DNA of 64,000 bases, taken from Candidatus Acutalibacter stercorigallinarum. GTDB taxonomy: Bacteria; Bacillota; Clostridia; Oscillospirales; Acutalibacteraceae. The translations under genes were made by a program, and so were the position numbers. The stretch spans positions 1 to 64,000 of the forward strand of contig DXIW01000013.1 in NCBI GenBank assembly GCA_019112625.1, given 5' to 3'. Below are positions 8,426 to 17,878 of this stretch, in pieces (position 1 is the first letter of the stretch; every line of letters begins with the position of its first letter). Below the pieces are notes generated by a model. That model was not told the origin of the DNA and ran no database searches. It worked only from the letters and a program-made list of their open reading frames with translations.

Positions 8426-9143
8426 GCAGCCCATTCTTTCCCTGCGGGATGTCGACATCTTTTACGGCGAGGTGCAGTCGCTCTTCGGCATCAGTCTGGA
8501 TGTCTACGAGGAAGAGATCGTCTCCATCATCGGCTCCAACGGCGCCGGCAAGACCACGACCATGCGCAGCATCATGGGCCTGCGGCCGCCGAAGAACGGC
8601 ACCATCACCTTCATGGGCGAGCGCATAGATAAACTGCCCTCCCACAACATCGTCAAGCGTGGCATCATCTATGTGCCCGAAGGCCGCCTGGTCTTCCCGG
8701 ACCTCTCCGTGCAGGTCAATCTGGAGATGGGCGCCTATTCCAAAAACTACGATCGCAGGCGGATGGCCGAAAAGATGGAGGAGCAGTTCGCCATCTTCCC
8801 CCGCCTCAAGGAGCGCCGCAACCAGCTGGCCGGCTCGCTCTCCGGCGGCGAGCAGCAGATGCTGGCCATCGCCCGCGGCCTGATGGCCGAGCCGCGGCTC
8901 ATCATGTTCGACGAGCCTTCGCTGGGCCTGGCGCCGGTCATCGTCGATGAGATGTTCGATGTCATCGTGCGCATCAACCGCGAAAAGCACGTTCCTGTGC
9001 TTCTGGTGGAACAGAACGCCTACATGGCGCTGTCCATCGCCCACCGCGCCTACGTGCTGGAAAACGGCTACATCACCGCCAACGGCCCCGCCAACGAACT
9101 GATCGCGTCCGACGAGATACGCAAGGCCTATCTGGGCGGCTGA
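8418..9143 (+). CDS. livF: Liv-type ABC ATPase, LivF family
   Basis: A 241-residue ABC ATPase with Walker A GSNGAGKTT, canonical signature LSGGEQQML, Walker B LIMFDEPSLGLAP and the LivF hallmark YVPEGRLVFPDLSV. It overlaps livG. The gene closes the transporter operon; no clear T-tailed terminator follows, only a GC-rich hairpin near 9186-9200, so some read-through into the regulator gene is possible. Confidence 0.93.
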   Translation: MDKQPILSLRDVDIFYGEVQSLFGISLDVYEEEIVSIIGSNGAGKTTTMRSIMGLRPPKNGTITFMGERIDKLPSHNIVKRGIIYVPEGRLVFPDLSVQVNLEMGAYSKNYDRRRMAEKMEEQFAIFPRLKERRNQLAGSLSGGEQQMLAIARGLMAEPRLIMFDEPSLGLAPVIVDEMFDVIVRINREKHVPVLLVEQNAYMALSIAHRAYVLENGYITANGPANELIASDEIRKAYLGG

Positions 9144-9222
9144 GGCGGCGAGCGGGCAGAAAGGAGGAGAATGCCGCTCCTTCCGCGCGGCGTCCGCGCC
9201 GGATGGAAGTTGCGAAACATTC

Positions 9223-9251
9223 TTGTCAATGCAAGCAAGGCATGATATAAT
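9223..9251 (+). promoter_or_regulatory. Sigma-A promoter for GntR regulator
   Basis: TTGTCA (9223-9228), 17-base spacer, TATAAT (9246-9251). The leader to ATG 9337 is about 80 bases. No exact copy of the 15-bp operator is seen here, so autoregulation through that site is not evident. Confidence 0.75.
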
Positions 9252-9336
9252 TAGAGCATCGTTTATTGAGCGCAAGGGCGGCCGTGCGGTCAGCGCCGGC
9301 CCTCTGCGCGGCGATGGCAGAGAGGGGGTATACCGT

Positions 9337-10053
9337 ATGGAGCCGATCGAGAAAGTCTCCAGCGTGGAGCAGGCCGAGCGTCAGATACGCGAATATATCC
9401 TCTCTGACGAGGTCCAGATCGGCGAAAAACTGCCCACGGAAAAACAGCTCTGCCAGACGCTCTCCGTCGGCAGGGGCACGGTGCGCGAGGCCATCCGCCT
9501 TTTGCAGGCAAAGGGCCTGGTGGAACTGCGCCCCGGCAGAGGCGCGTTCATCGCCAGCAAGAGCGAGCAGGATTCCGAGGACATTGCCGACTGGTTTCGC
9601 AAAAACGAGATACAGGTCAAGGACCTCATCGACGTGCGCCTGGTCATCGAGCCTCTGGCCGCCAAGCTGGCGCTCAAGCGCTGCGACGCGAAGGACGTGG
9701 AGCATCTGCGCGAGATACTGGCCGAGTCCGAGCAGGCGGCGGCGGAGGCCGACAACGTCAAACTGGCCGTGTGCGATGAAAAGTTCCACACGTTCATCTT
9801 TGAATGCACGCGCAACAAGCTGCTCATCGACATCAACCGCAAGATCGAGCGCAGCCTCATCACCTTCCGCAACAAGACCTTCACGATCCCCAACAATGTG
9901 CAGAACTTCATCCCCGCGCACCGCGCCATCGTCAACGCCTTTGAGGCCGGCAGCCCGGAAATGGCGGAGTTTTGCATGAAGGCGCACATGGAAGCCGTGG
10001 CCGCGGACTACGATTTCAGCAAGGAAGTCATCCCCGAGCCGCGCGTCATCTGA
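9337..10053 (+). CDS. GntR-family regulator with FCD ligand domain
   Basis: A 238-residue FadR-subfamily transcription factor. The winged helix-turn-helix occupies about residues 10-75 (QIREYIL, GEKLPTEKQL, GRGTVREAIRLLQAKGLVE, then the wing PGRGAFI). The C-terminal all-helical FCD domain has the Asp in DVRLVIEP and His in KFHTF, PAHRAI and KAHMEA, the usual metal-binding set that receives carboxylated effectors. ATG 9337 is chosen because it begins just ahead of the first helix and follows a purine-rich stretch; upstream codons would precede the leader. Such proteins usually repress sugar-acid or carboxylate genes and release DNA on binding the acid. The paired dyads at 3264 and 3447 are probable targets. 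Confidence 0.9.
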   Translation: MEPIEKVSSVEQAERQIREYILSDEVQIGEKLPTEKQLCQTLSVGRGTVREAIRLLQAKGLVELRPGRGAFIASKSEQDSEDIADWFRKNEIQVKDLIDVRLVIEPLAAKLALKRCDAKDVEHLREILAESEQAAAEADNVKLAVCDEKFHTFIFECTRNKLLIDINRKIERSLITFRNKTFTIPNNVQNFIPAHRAIVNAFEAGSPEMAEFCMKAHMEAVAADYDFSKEVIPEPRVI

Positions 10054-10067
10054 GCGCTCTGAAACAG

Positions 10068-10099
10068 GACCTCCGAGGCATGCGCCCCGGAGGTCTTTT
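10068..10099 (+). terminator. Terminator after GntR gene
   Basis: GACCTCCG / CGGAGGTC stem with a 12-base loop, followed by TTTT. Confidence 0.85.
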
Positions 10100-10106
10100 G
10101 CGCCGG

Positions 10107-10399
10107 TCATTCTTTCGGCAGGTCTTTTTCGGTCAGCCCCAGCAGCGGCGCGAACCGCTCGTCCAGCATCGGTTGCAGGCAGCGGGGCACGTGTTCCGTG
10201 TGCGCCCGGTGGATGGCCACGCACACCTTGCAGTTGCCGTGGTACTTGCAGGCGCTGGTGCAGGGCAGTGATCCTTGCTTTGATATTCTTCCTGAAACGC
10301 CCGGGCGAAGGCGTCCTGCAGGCGGTGCCCCTCGGCATCGTCGCCCTGATGGAACATGACCATGGCTTCCTTTTCCATGGGATTTCCGTCGATCAACAA
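10107..10399 (-). pseudogene. Small Cys/His-rich protein gene broken by a -1 frameshift
   Basis: Two reading frames together make one plausible protein of about 97 residues. The N-terminal half starts at TTG 10399 (GGAGG upstream) and reads LIDGNPMEKEAMVMFHQG to EEYQSKDHCP. The C-terminal half continues in another frame with CTSACKYHGNCKVC and HVPRCLQPML to the stop at 10107. The frames would join if one C were added in the CCC near 10264. The Cys/His spacing suggests a small metal-binding protein; similar uncharacterised proteins occur in gut Clostridia as far as I recall, with no known function. A base-calling error and a true pseudogene cannot be told apart. Confidence 0.6.
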
Positions 10400-10433
10400 C
10401 CGGCATCCTCCGTTCGCTCTGTCCTCTGGATAG

Positions 10434-10463
10434 AAAACGGCCCGCCCGAAAAAGGACGGGCCG
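10434..10463 (-). terminator. Minus-strand terminator after membrane-protein gene
   Basis: CGGCCCG / CGGGCCG arms with a 12-base loop; read on the minus strand the stem is followed by TTTT. Confidence 0.75.
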
Positions 10464-10494
10464 CTGTGGAAAATGGCTCTAATTGTGATACAAA

Positions 10495-10542
10495 TGAACC
10501 CCCTTTGGCGTTAGGGGGTTCACTTCGCGCAAAGGGGGTTCA
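10495..10542. repeat. Three-arm repeat TGAACCCCC / GGGGGTTCA x2
   Basis: TGAACCCCC (10495-10503) can pair with either of two GGGGGTTCA copies (10514-10522 and 10534-10542). The longer pairing extends to TGAACCCCCTTTG / CAAAGGGGGTTCA. The two alternatives are mutually exclusive. The repeat lies just past the 3' end of the AT-rich membrane-protein gene. Confidence 0.7.
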
Positions 10543-10555
10543 CCATAAATAGCTA

Positions 10556-11188
10556 CTATTTGGTTTCCCACAGTAATATTGTTGTGAAAACAAACAACAC
10601 CGCAAAGAGCAGGACAAACGCAACCTGGGCGATATCATTTACAGCCTTGCTTTTTGAAACGGAAAAGCTATATGGCTCATCCCACTTATTTGTGACGCTC
10701 AAAATGAGATACACTGTCCAATACAATACCGACGGAAGCGCCACAATCGCGGTCCAAAGGGAATCGGTCAATACGATGGGCTTTTCAAACCACAGAAAGC
10801 TGATAACTGCCAAAACGGGGGAGATATAGTGCAAAACAATGTTCACCAGTCTGTATGAATAGCCGGGCTTGCAGTCGCTGCTTCCGATTCTGTTTTTATC
10901 CTCTCGGCAGGTGATGGAGAGAAATGTAAAAACAAACATGGTGACCACCAAACCACAGGTAGCAACATAGCGAAAACCCTTCGCTGCGGTAAGCAGCCGG
11001 GAGACATTCATACAATCTGCGGCAACCGCAATCACAAAGAATGTGCTTACAAGGATCGATATGAAATTTTGCAGGTAGGTGTAATACTTAAATATGTACC
11101 TTTTGTTTCTGATACCACATAATGCCCACGTTTGTATGGCAAGAAGAAGTATGTTAGCTATGAGCGACAGAATCAGATTCGTATCCAT
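10556..11188 (-). CDS. Six-helix membrane protein, Pr6Pr/FAR-17a-like
   Basis: A 210-residue protein with about six predicted membrane segments and short loops. YYTYLQNFISILVS and VLHYISPVLAVI resemble the Pr6Pr group of bacterial membrane proteins, related to animal FAR-17a/AIG1 lipid hydrolases (their conserved Thr and His would correspond to T in YYTYLQN and H in VLHYI), but I judge this by eye only. Function in bacteria is unknown. Base composition is clearly more AT-rich and codon use freer (AAA, ATA, TTT) than in neighbours on either side, which suggests recent acquisition. The gene stands alone between a terminator and a repeat-rich promoter region. Confidence 0.7.
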   Translation of the reverse strand: MDTNLILSLIANILLLAIQTWALCGIRNKRYIFKYYTYLQNFISILVSTFFVIAVAADCMNVSRLLTAAKGFRYVATCGLVVTMFVFTFLSITCREDKNRIGSSDCKPGYSYRLVNIVLHYISPVLAVISFLWFEKPIVLTDSLWTAIVALPSVLYWTVYLILSVTNKWDEPYSFSVSKSKAVNDIAQVAFVLLFAVLFVFTTILLWETK

Positions 11189-11210
11189 ACGCGATTTCCT
11201 CTCACCAAGG

Positions 11211-11256
11211 CCGGGTAGTCATATGCTTTATCCGGGAATAGTATAGCATATCCGGG
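11211..11256 (-). promoter_or_regulatory. Promoter region with CCGGG repeats at about 20-bp period
   Basis: CCGGG occurs at 11211, 11232 and 11252, the last two within TATCCGGG; GCATAT/ATATGC arms lie between. On the minus strand a TATACT -10 (about 11243-11238) sits inside the array, so it probably controls the AT-rich membrane-protein gene. The spacing of about two helical turns suggests protein binding on one face. Confidence 0.45.
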
Positions 11257-11267
11257 TAATAAATTCT

Positions 11268-11323
11268 ACGATAGCCTGCTGCCAATCCCGTCTTCAAAGG
11301 CGCTGGGTGGCAGAGGCTATCGT
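11268..11323. repeat. Long imperfect hairpin
   Basis: ACGATAGCC-TGCTGCCA pairs with TGGCAG-A-GGCTATCGT around a 24-base loop, followed on the plus strand by TTTTA. No plus-strand gene lies upstream, so it may be a terminator remnant or mobile-element end. Confidence 0.55.
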
Positions 11324-11386
11324 TTTATCCGACGGCTGCTGGTACATCAAAAGCCCGAAAGCCAATAAAATCAGGACTTTCAAGCA

Positions 11387-11434
11387 AAAGAAAAACACCG
11401 AAATCCTGATACCCATTGTATCAAAATTGCGGTG
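11387..11434 (-). terminator. Terminator of the tRNA-Ser pair
   Basis: On the minus strand CACCGCAAT...TGATAC pairs with GTATCA...ATTTCGGTG, followed by TTTTTCTTTT. It starts 7 bases after the tRNA-Ser(GCU) CCA end. Confidence 0.8.
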
Positions 11435-11440
11435 CTTCTT

Positions 11441-11530
11441 TGGCGGAGAAGGAGGGATTTGAACCCTCGCGCCGGTTTCCCGACCTACTCCCTTAGCAGG
11501 GGAGCCCCTTCACCACTTGGGTACTTCTCC
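11441..11530 (-). tRNA. tRNA-Ser (anticodon GCU)
   Basis: Read on the minus strand, GGAGAAG pairs with CTTCTCC; a long variable arm marks class II; the anticodon loop CTGCTAA gives GCU (reads AGC/AGU). The T arm GGTTCAAATCC is canonical and CCA is encoded. It is second in a two-tRNA unit with tRNA-Ser(UGA). Confidence 0.95.
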
Positions 11531-11580
11531 ATGGTGAATATCAAATGCAACCTATTACATGCGTTAGCAGGATCGGCAAG

Positions 11581-11669
11581 TGGCGGAGAGGAAGAGATTC
11601 GAACTCTTGGTCCCTTGCGGGATCACTAGTTTTCAAGACTAGCTCCTTAAACCACTCGGACACCTCTCC
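11581..11669 (-). tRNA. tRNA-Ser (anticodon UGA)
   Basis: GGAGAGG pairs with CCTCTCC; the anticodon stem CTAGT/ACTAG encloses CTTGAAA, anticodon UGA (reads UCN). A long variable arm and encoded CCA are present. It is first in the unit, 50 bases before tRNA-Ser(GCU). Confidence 0.95.
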
Positions 11670-11688
11670 ATTGTCTGGCGCGAGAAAT

Positions 11689-11717
11689 ATTTTACCAAAT
11701 GGGAAGGGAATTGTCAA
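11689..11717 (-). promoter_or_regulatory. Promoter of tRNA-Ser pair
   Basis: On the minus strand TTGACA (11717-11712), 17-base spacer, TAAAAT (11694-11689), about 20 bases before tRNA-Ser(UGA). Confidence 0.85.
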
Positions 11718-11740
11718 TGGGTTTCTCAAATCTTTTCCGA

Positions 11741-12118
11741 CTAAAAAAATGAGCGCGTTTTTTTGCACACCTCACATAAGGCCATGGCGGGCAGGGAGAG
11801 CCCGAACCACAGCAGGGAATAGGGCAAACACACTTGGCCGAAAATATTCATGGGCACGTCGGAGTAGTCCCACACCTGCAGCCCCAGCAGGTGGTTCACC
11901 ACCATGCCGGTGGCCAGCTCCACCAGGGTGATGATCACAGCGCCCATACCGCAGCGCAGGGCCAGGCTTTTGCGCTCCATCCCCTCGCAGCAAATGCGGT
12001 TGATGAGGCACAGGCAGGCGCCTCCGGCAAAGGCCATGGAAAAATGGGTGTGCCCCCGCCAGATCATTTCCAGAGTGGGGTAGACGCAGCTGCCAGTGAG
12101 AAAAAGCAGACCATACAC
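11741..12118 (-). CDS. CmpB-like putative ABC transporter permease, small membrane protein
   Basis: A 125-residue protein with four hydrophobic segments. The segments YPTLEMIWRGHTHFSMAFAGG, ELATGMVVNHLLGLQVWDYS and MNIFGQVCLPYSLLWF are characteristic of the Firmicutes family annotated as putative ABC transporter permease (ABC_trans_CmpB). Despite the name no ATPase partner is known and the function is unclear. GTG 12118 is chosen, with AAGGAGG 8 bases upstream; an ATG eight bases earlier is out of frame. It diverges from galE and ends just before the tRNA promoter. Confidence 0.8.
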   Translation of the reverse strand: MYGLLFLTGSCVYPTLEMIWRGHTHFSMAFAGGACLCLINRICCEGMERKSLALRCGMGAVIITLVELATGMVVNHLLGLQVWDYSDVPMNIFGQVCLPYSLLWFGLSLPAMALCEVCKKTRSFF

Positions 12119-12247
12119 GAAAGCATCCTCCTTGTCAGCAGGATTTTGACCGCATACCGGCTAGTATGGCCCAGGCCGGGCCGTTTCTTGCGCCCTTTTC
12201 TTATTTTGAGGTTTCCCGGCAGTATTTTGCTTAATTTCGGAAAAGCC

Positions 12248-12277
12248 TTGTATTTTCCTAGCGGTTTCCCTTATAAT
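12248..12277 (+). promoter_or_regulatory. Promoter upstream of galE
   Basis: TTGTAT (12248-12253), 18-base spacer, TATAAT (12272-12277). It would drive the galE-maf-yunB-ligA-galK run. Confidence 0.7.
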
Positions 12278-12313
12278 AAAAGCACCATAGAAACGGGAAA
12301 GGATGATGTTATC

Positions 12314-13330
12314 GTGAAGATCCTGGTAACAGGCGGCGCGGGCTACATCGGCAGCCATACCGCCATCGTTCTGCTGCAGCAGGGCCATGAAGTCACCATC
12401 GTGGACAACCTGTGCAACAGCAAGGCCCTGGTGGTGGACCGGGTCAAAGAGCTCAGCGGGAAGGACGTGGCCTTCTACCCCTACGACCTGCGGGACAAGG
12501 AGAAGCTGGAGGAAGTCTTTCGCCAGGGCCAATTCGACGCGGTGATCCACTTCGCCGGGCTGAAGGCCGTGGGAGAGTCAGTGGCCATCCCCCTGCGGTA
12601 CTACGAGAACAACCTGGTGTCCACCCTCACCCTGCTCCAGGTGATGGAGGAGTTCGGGGTAAAGAACCTGGTGTTCAGCTCTTCCGCCACGGTATACGGC
12701 GACCCTGCCACCGTGCCCATCCGGGAGGATTTCCCCCTTTCCACCACCAATCCCTACGGCACCACCAAGCTGATGATCGAGCGCATCTTAACGGACTACG
12801 CCCATGCCAACGCCTCCTTCAACCCGGTGATCCTGCGGTACTTCAACCCCGTGGGCGCCCACGAGAGCGGCCGGATCGGGGAGGACCCCAACGGCATCCC
12901 CAACAACCTCACTCCCTACATCACCCAGGTGGTGGTGGGCAAGCGGGAGAAGCTCCACGTGTTCGGCGACGATTACCCCACCCCCGACGGCACCGGCGTG
13001 CGGGACTATATCCACGTGATGGACCTGGCCGAGGGGCATGCCGCCGCCCTGCAGCTTTTCGAGAAAGGCGGCTGCGGCCTGAAGATCTACAACCTGGGTA
13101 CCGGCAAGGGCTATTCCGTCCTTGAGGTGGTCCAGGCCTTCGCCAAAGCCGCCGGCAAGGAGATCCCCTATGTCATCGACCCCCGGCGGCCCGGTGACAT
13201 CCCCGTGTGCTATGCCGACTGCACCAAGGCCTACGAGGAGCTGGGCTGGAAAGCCAAAAAGACGCTGGACGACATGTGCCAGGACGCCCTGCGCTGGCAG
13301 AGGATGAATCCCAATGGTTTTGAAGATTGA
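12314..13330 (+). CDS. galE: UDP-glucose 4-epimerase
   Basis: A 338-residue NAD-dependent extended SDR that interconverts UDP-glucose and UDP-galactose in the Leloir pathway. GGAGYIGSH binds NAD near the N-terminus; SSSATVYG provides the catalytic Ser/Thr and NPYGTTK the YxxxK pair; RYFNPVGAHESGRIGEDP is the substrate loop typical of GalE. The start is GTG 12314, beginning MKILVTGG, with GGAAAGGA upstream. The 3' end overlaps maf by 17 bases. galK lies four genes downstream in the same direction, so UDP-sugar and galactose use are co-expressed. Confidence 0.95.
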   Translation: MKILVTGGAGYIGSHTAIVLLQQGHEVTIVDNLCNSKALVVDRVKELSGKDVAFYPYDLRDKEKLEEVFRQGQFDAVIHFAGLKAVGESVAIPLRYYENNLVSTLTLLQVMEEFGVKNLVFSSSATVYGDPATVPIREDFPLSTTNPYGTTKLMIERILTDYAHANASFNPVILRYFNPVGAHESGRIGEDPNGIPNNLTPYITQVVVGKREKLHVFGDDYPTPDGTGVRDYIHVMDLAEGHAAALQLFEKGGCGLKIYNLGTGKGYSVLEVVQAFAKAAGKEIPYVIDPRRPGDIPVCYADCTKAYEELGWKAKKTLDDMCQDALRWQRMNPNGFED

Positions 13331-13892
13331 GAAAAAACTGGTGCTGGCCTCCGCCTCCCCCAGCCGGAAAATGCTGCTGGAGCAGGCGGGCCTGGCCTTT
13401 GAGGTGAAGGTCTCCGGCGTGGACGAGGCGGTGCCGGAGGACTTCACCCCCGCCCAGACCGTGGAGTGCCTGGCCCAGCGGAAAGGCCGGGCCGTGCTGC
13501 CCCTGTGCGGGGACGCGGCGGTCATCGCCGCGGATTCCGTGGTGAGCCTGGACGAGCGCATCATCGGCAAGCCCAAGGACGACGAGGACGCCAAGGCCAC
13601 CCTGCGGGCCCTTTCCGGCCGCACCCACCAACTGTACACCGGGGTGTGCTTGCTGGCCGACGGGAAGGAAGAGGTCTTTCACCAGGTCACCGACGTGACC
13701 TTCTACCCCCTCACCGAGGAAGAGATCGACGCCTATGTGGCTGCCGGGGAATCCCGGGGCAGGGCGGGCTCCTACGGCATCGAGGGCATCGGCGTGGTGC
13801 TGGTGCGCTCCATCTCCGGAGACTACGCCAACATCGTGGGGCTGCCGGTGGCGGAGACCCTCCGCCGGCTGGACGCCCTGCTCCACCGGTAA
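13314..13892 (+). CDS. maf: Maf-family nucleoside triphosphate pyrophosphatase
   Basis: A 192-residue cytoplasmic protein. LASASPSRKMLLEQAG near the N-terminus, IAADSVVSLD and IIGKPKD in the middle and GSYGIEGIG near the C-terminus are the conserved Maf motifs; the Asp of AADSVV is the general base. Maf proteins hydrolyse dTTP/UTP or modified NTPs to monophosphates and can slow septation when overproduced. ATG 13314 lies inside galE, implying coupled translation. Confidence 0.93.
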   Translation: MVLKIEKKLVLASASPSRKMLLEQAGLAFEVKVSGVDEAVPEDFTPAQTVECLAQRKGRAVLPLCGDAAVIAADSVVSLDERIIGKPKDDEDAKATLRALSGRTHQLYTGVCLLADGKEEVFHQVTDVTFYPLTEEEIDAYVAAGESRGRAGSYGIEGIGVVLVRSISGDYANIVGLPVAETLRRLDALLHR

Positions 13893-13945
13893 GGCCTTTT
13901 TGTCACCCCCGGGGTCTCCCGCATAGTATGGTGCGGGGTGGTCAC

Positions 13946-14596
13946 ATGCGAAAACTACATATCCCCGCCCGCTACCGCAGTGCGGCCCGCAGGAACAAAC
14001 GGCTACGCAGGCTACCGCTGGTCATGCTCCTGGCCGTCCTGCTGGGGGTGGGCGCGATCTTTTCCGAGTGGGGGCTCTCCTCCATCTCCCCGGAGCTCAC
14101 CGAGGAGGCAGCCAGAGGGCACCTGCTCACCTGTATCCAGAAGGCGGTGGACCATGCCCTGGCCGGGCAGGAATCCCCCTTTACCCAGGCCTCCTGCGAC
14201 AGCCAGGGCCGCATCACCGCGGTGAGCGCCGACGCCGGCGCCCTCAACCGGCTCAAGGGGGACATTTTAGAGGAGCTGGAGCACTCCCTCAACGGCAGGG
14301 CCAGCGTGGGCGTGCCCGTGGGGAGTTTGACGAATATCGCCCTCCTCAACGGCAGGGGGTTCTCAGTGCCGGTCCGGCTCAACTTCGAGGGCTCCGCCGA
14401 CGTGAGCTTCCAGACAGAGCTGCTCCCGGCAGGGATCAACCAGAGCTGCCACCGCATCACCATGACGGTGCTGGCCCAGGTCTACTCCCAGTCCAAGCGG
14501 TTTGCCGTTTCGGCCCAGGAGAGCACCGCCACCGTGCTGGCGGAGACATTGGTGGTGGGGGAGGTCCCCCAGGCGGCGGTCCTGCGGAGCTCGTAA
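13946..14596 (+). CDS. yunB: Sporulation protein YunB
   Basis: A 216-residue protein with a basic N-terminus (RYRSAARRNKRLRRL), one membrane segment at about residues 24-42 and an extracytoplasmic domain. The pattern VGVPVGSLTNIALLNGRG, followed by NQSCHRITMTV, is typical of YunB, a sigma-E-controlled sporulation protein in Bacillus whose loss causes mild spore defects; exact biochemical role is unknown. ATG 13946 follows GGGGTGG; an in-frame ATG 18 bases earlier is possible. The 53-base gap from maf has no terminator with a T run. Confidence 0.85.
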   Translation: MRKLHIPARYRSAARRNKRLRRLPLVMLLAVLLGVGAIFSEWGLSSISPELTEEAARGHLLTCIQKAVDHALAGQESPFTQASCDSQGRITAVSADAGALNRLKGDILEELEHSLNGRASVGVPVGSLTNIALLNGRGFSVPVRLNFEGSADVSFQTELLPAGINQSCHRITMTVLAQVYSQSKRFAVSAQESTATVLAETLVVGEVPQAAVLRSS

Positions 14597-16603
<2,007 letters not shown>

Positions 16604-16621
16604 AGAAAGGCGGGAACTATC

Positions 16622-17866
16622 GTGGAGATCAAATTTCAGGAGCTGTATGGGAACGACGTCCCCCGGCAGGAGGAGCGCTATGAGGCTATCCGCAGGGGCT
16701 TTGCCGCCCAGTACGGGTATGAGGCCGGGGAGGGCACATTCTTCAGCGCCCCGGGCCGCACGGAGATCGGCGGCAACCACACCGACCACAACCACGGCCG
16801 TGTCCTGGCCGGGGCCGTGGACCTGGACATTGTGGGCCTTGCCCAGAAAACAGGGAACGACACCATCCGCTTGAAATCCGCGGAGTACGACAAGATTGAC
16901 GTGGTGGACCTTATGGACCTGTCCCTCCACCCCGAGGACACCGGCTCCCAGTCCCTCATCCGGGGCATCTGCGCCAAATGCAGAGAGCTGGGCTACCAGG
17001 TGGGGGGCTTCGACTGCTACACTATCACCCAGGTGCTGAAAGGCTCCGGCCTTTCCAGCTCCGCGGCCTTCGAGGTGCTGGTGGTCACGGTCATCAGCCA
17101 CCTGTTCAACGGCGGGAGCATTGACCCCATCACCGCGGCGAAGATCTCCCAGTACGCGGAGAACGTGTACTTCGGCAAGCCCTCGGGGCTTCTGGACCAG
17201 ATGGCCAGCTCGGTGGGGGGCGTCACCGCCATGGATTTCGCCGACCCCAGCGCCCCGGTGGTGGAGAAAGTCACCTTCGACCTGGCCTCCTACGGCCACG
17301 CCCTGTGCGTGGTGGACACCGGCGGCAACCACGCCGACCTCACCGGGGAGTACGCCGCCATTCCCCAGGAAATGAAGGCGGTGGCCCAATTCTTCGGCAA
17401 GGAGTTTTTGCGGCAGGTGGACGAGGCCGCCTTCTACGAGCAGCTCCCCCAGGTGCGCAAGGCGGCGGGGGACCGGGCGGTGCTGCGGGCCATGCACTTC
17501 TTCGACGACGACCGCCTGGCCTACGAGGAGGCCCAGGCCCTCAAGGCCGGGGACTTCCCCGGGTTCCTGCGGAAGGTGCGGGCCTCGGGCCAGTCCTCCC
17601 TCCAGCGGCTGCAGAACGTGTTCGCCCCCCAGGCCCCCCAGGAGCAGGGCATCACCCTGGCCCTGTCCCTCTCCCAGCGGCTTTTGGGGGAGCAGGGCGC
17701 CTGCCGCGTCCATGGAGGCGGCTTTGCCGGCACCATCCAGGCCTATGTGCCCTTTGACCTGCTGGACAGCTACCGCCATGGCATGGAGCACGTCTTTGGA
17801 AAGGGCAGCTGCTACGTCTTGTCCTTCCGCCAGGCCGGCGGGACGAAAGTCTTGACCCACGAATAA
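16622..17866 (+). CDS. galK: Galactokinase
   Basis: A 414-residue GHMP kinase that phosphorylates galactose at C1. The N-terminal signature GRTEIGGNHTDHNHG binds galactose, GSGLSSSAAFEV is the ATP-binding GHMP motif, and GACRVHGGGFAGTIQAYV is motif 3. The start is GTG 16622 after GGCGGGAAC. It follows ligA by 18 bases, separated from galE by three non-sugar genes. The length slightly exceeds E. coli GalK (382), mostly in the central region. Confidence 0.93.
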   Translation: MEIKFQELYGNDVPRQEERYEAIRRGFAAQYGYEAGEGTFFSAPGRTEIGGNHTDHNHGRVLAGAVDLDIVGLAQKTGNDTIRLKSAEYDKIDVVDLMDLSLHPEDTGSQSLIRGICAKCRELGYQVGGFDCYTITQVLKGSGLSSSAAFEVLVVTVISHLFNGGSIDPITAAKISQYAENVYFGKPSGLLDQMASSVGGVTAMDFADPSAPVVEKVTFDLASYGHALCVVDTGGNHADLTGEYAAIPQEMKAVAQFFGKEFLRQVDEAAFYEQLPQVRKAAGDRAVLRAMHFFDDDRLAYEEAQALKAGDFPGFLRKVRASGQSSLQRLQNVFAPQAPQEQGITLALSLSQRLLGEQGACRVHGGGFAGTIQAYVPFDLLDSYRHGMEHVFGKGSCYVLSFRQAGGTKVLTHE

Positions 17867-17878
17867 GAGAAAATCGGC

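Noticed and set aside
6002..8458. Long minus-strand open frame of 818 codons opposite the Liv operon
   Set aside because: It is a GC-driven antisense frame rich in His, Gln, Asp and Arg, spans several well-supported plus-strand genes and has no family motifs.
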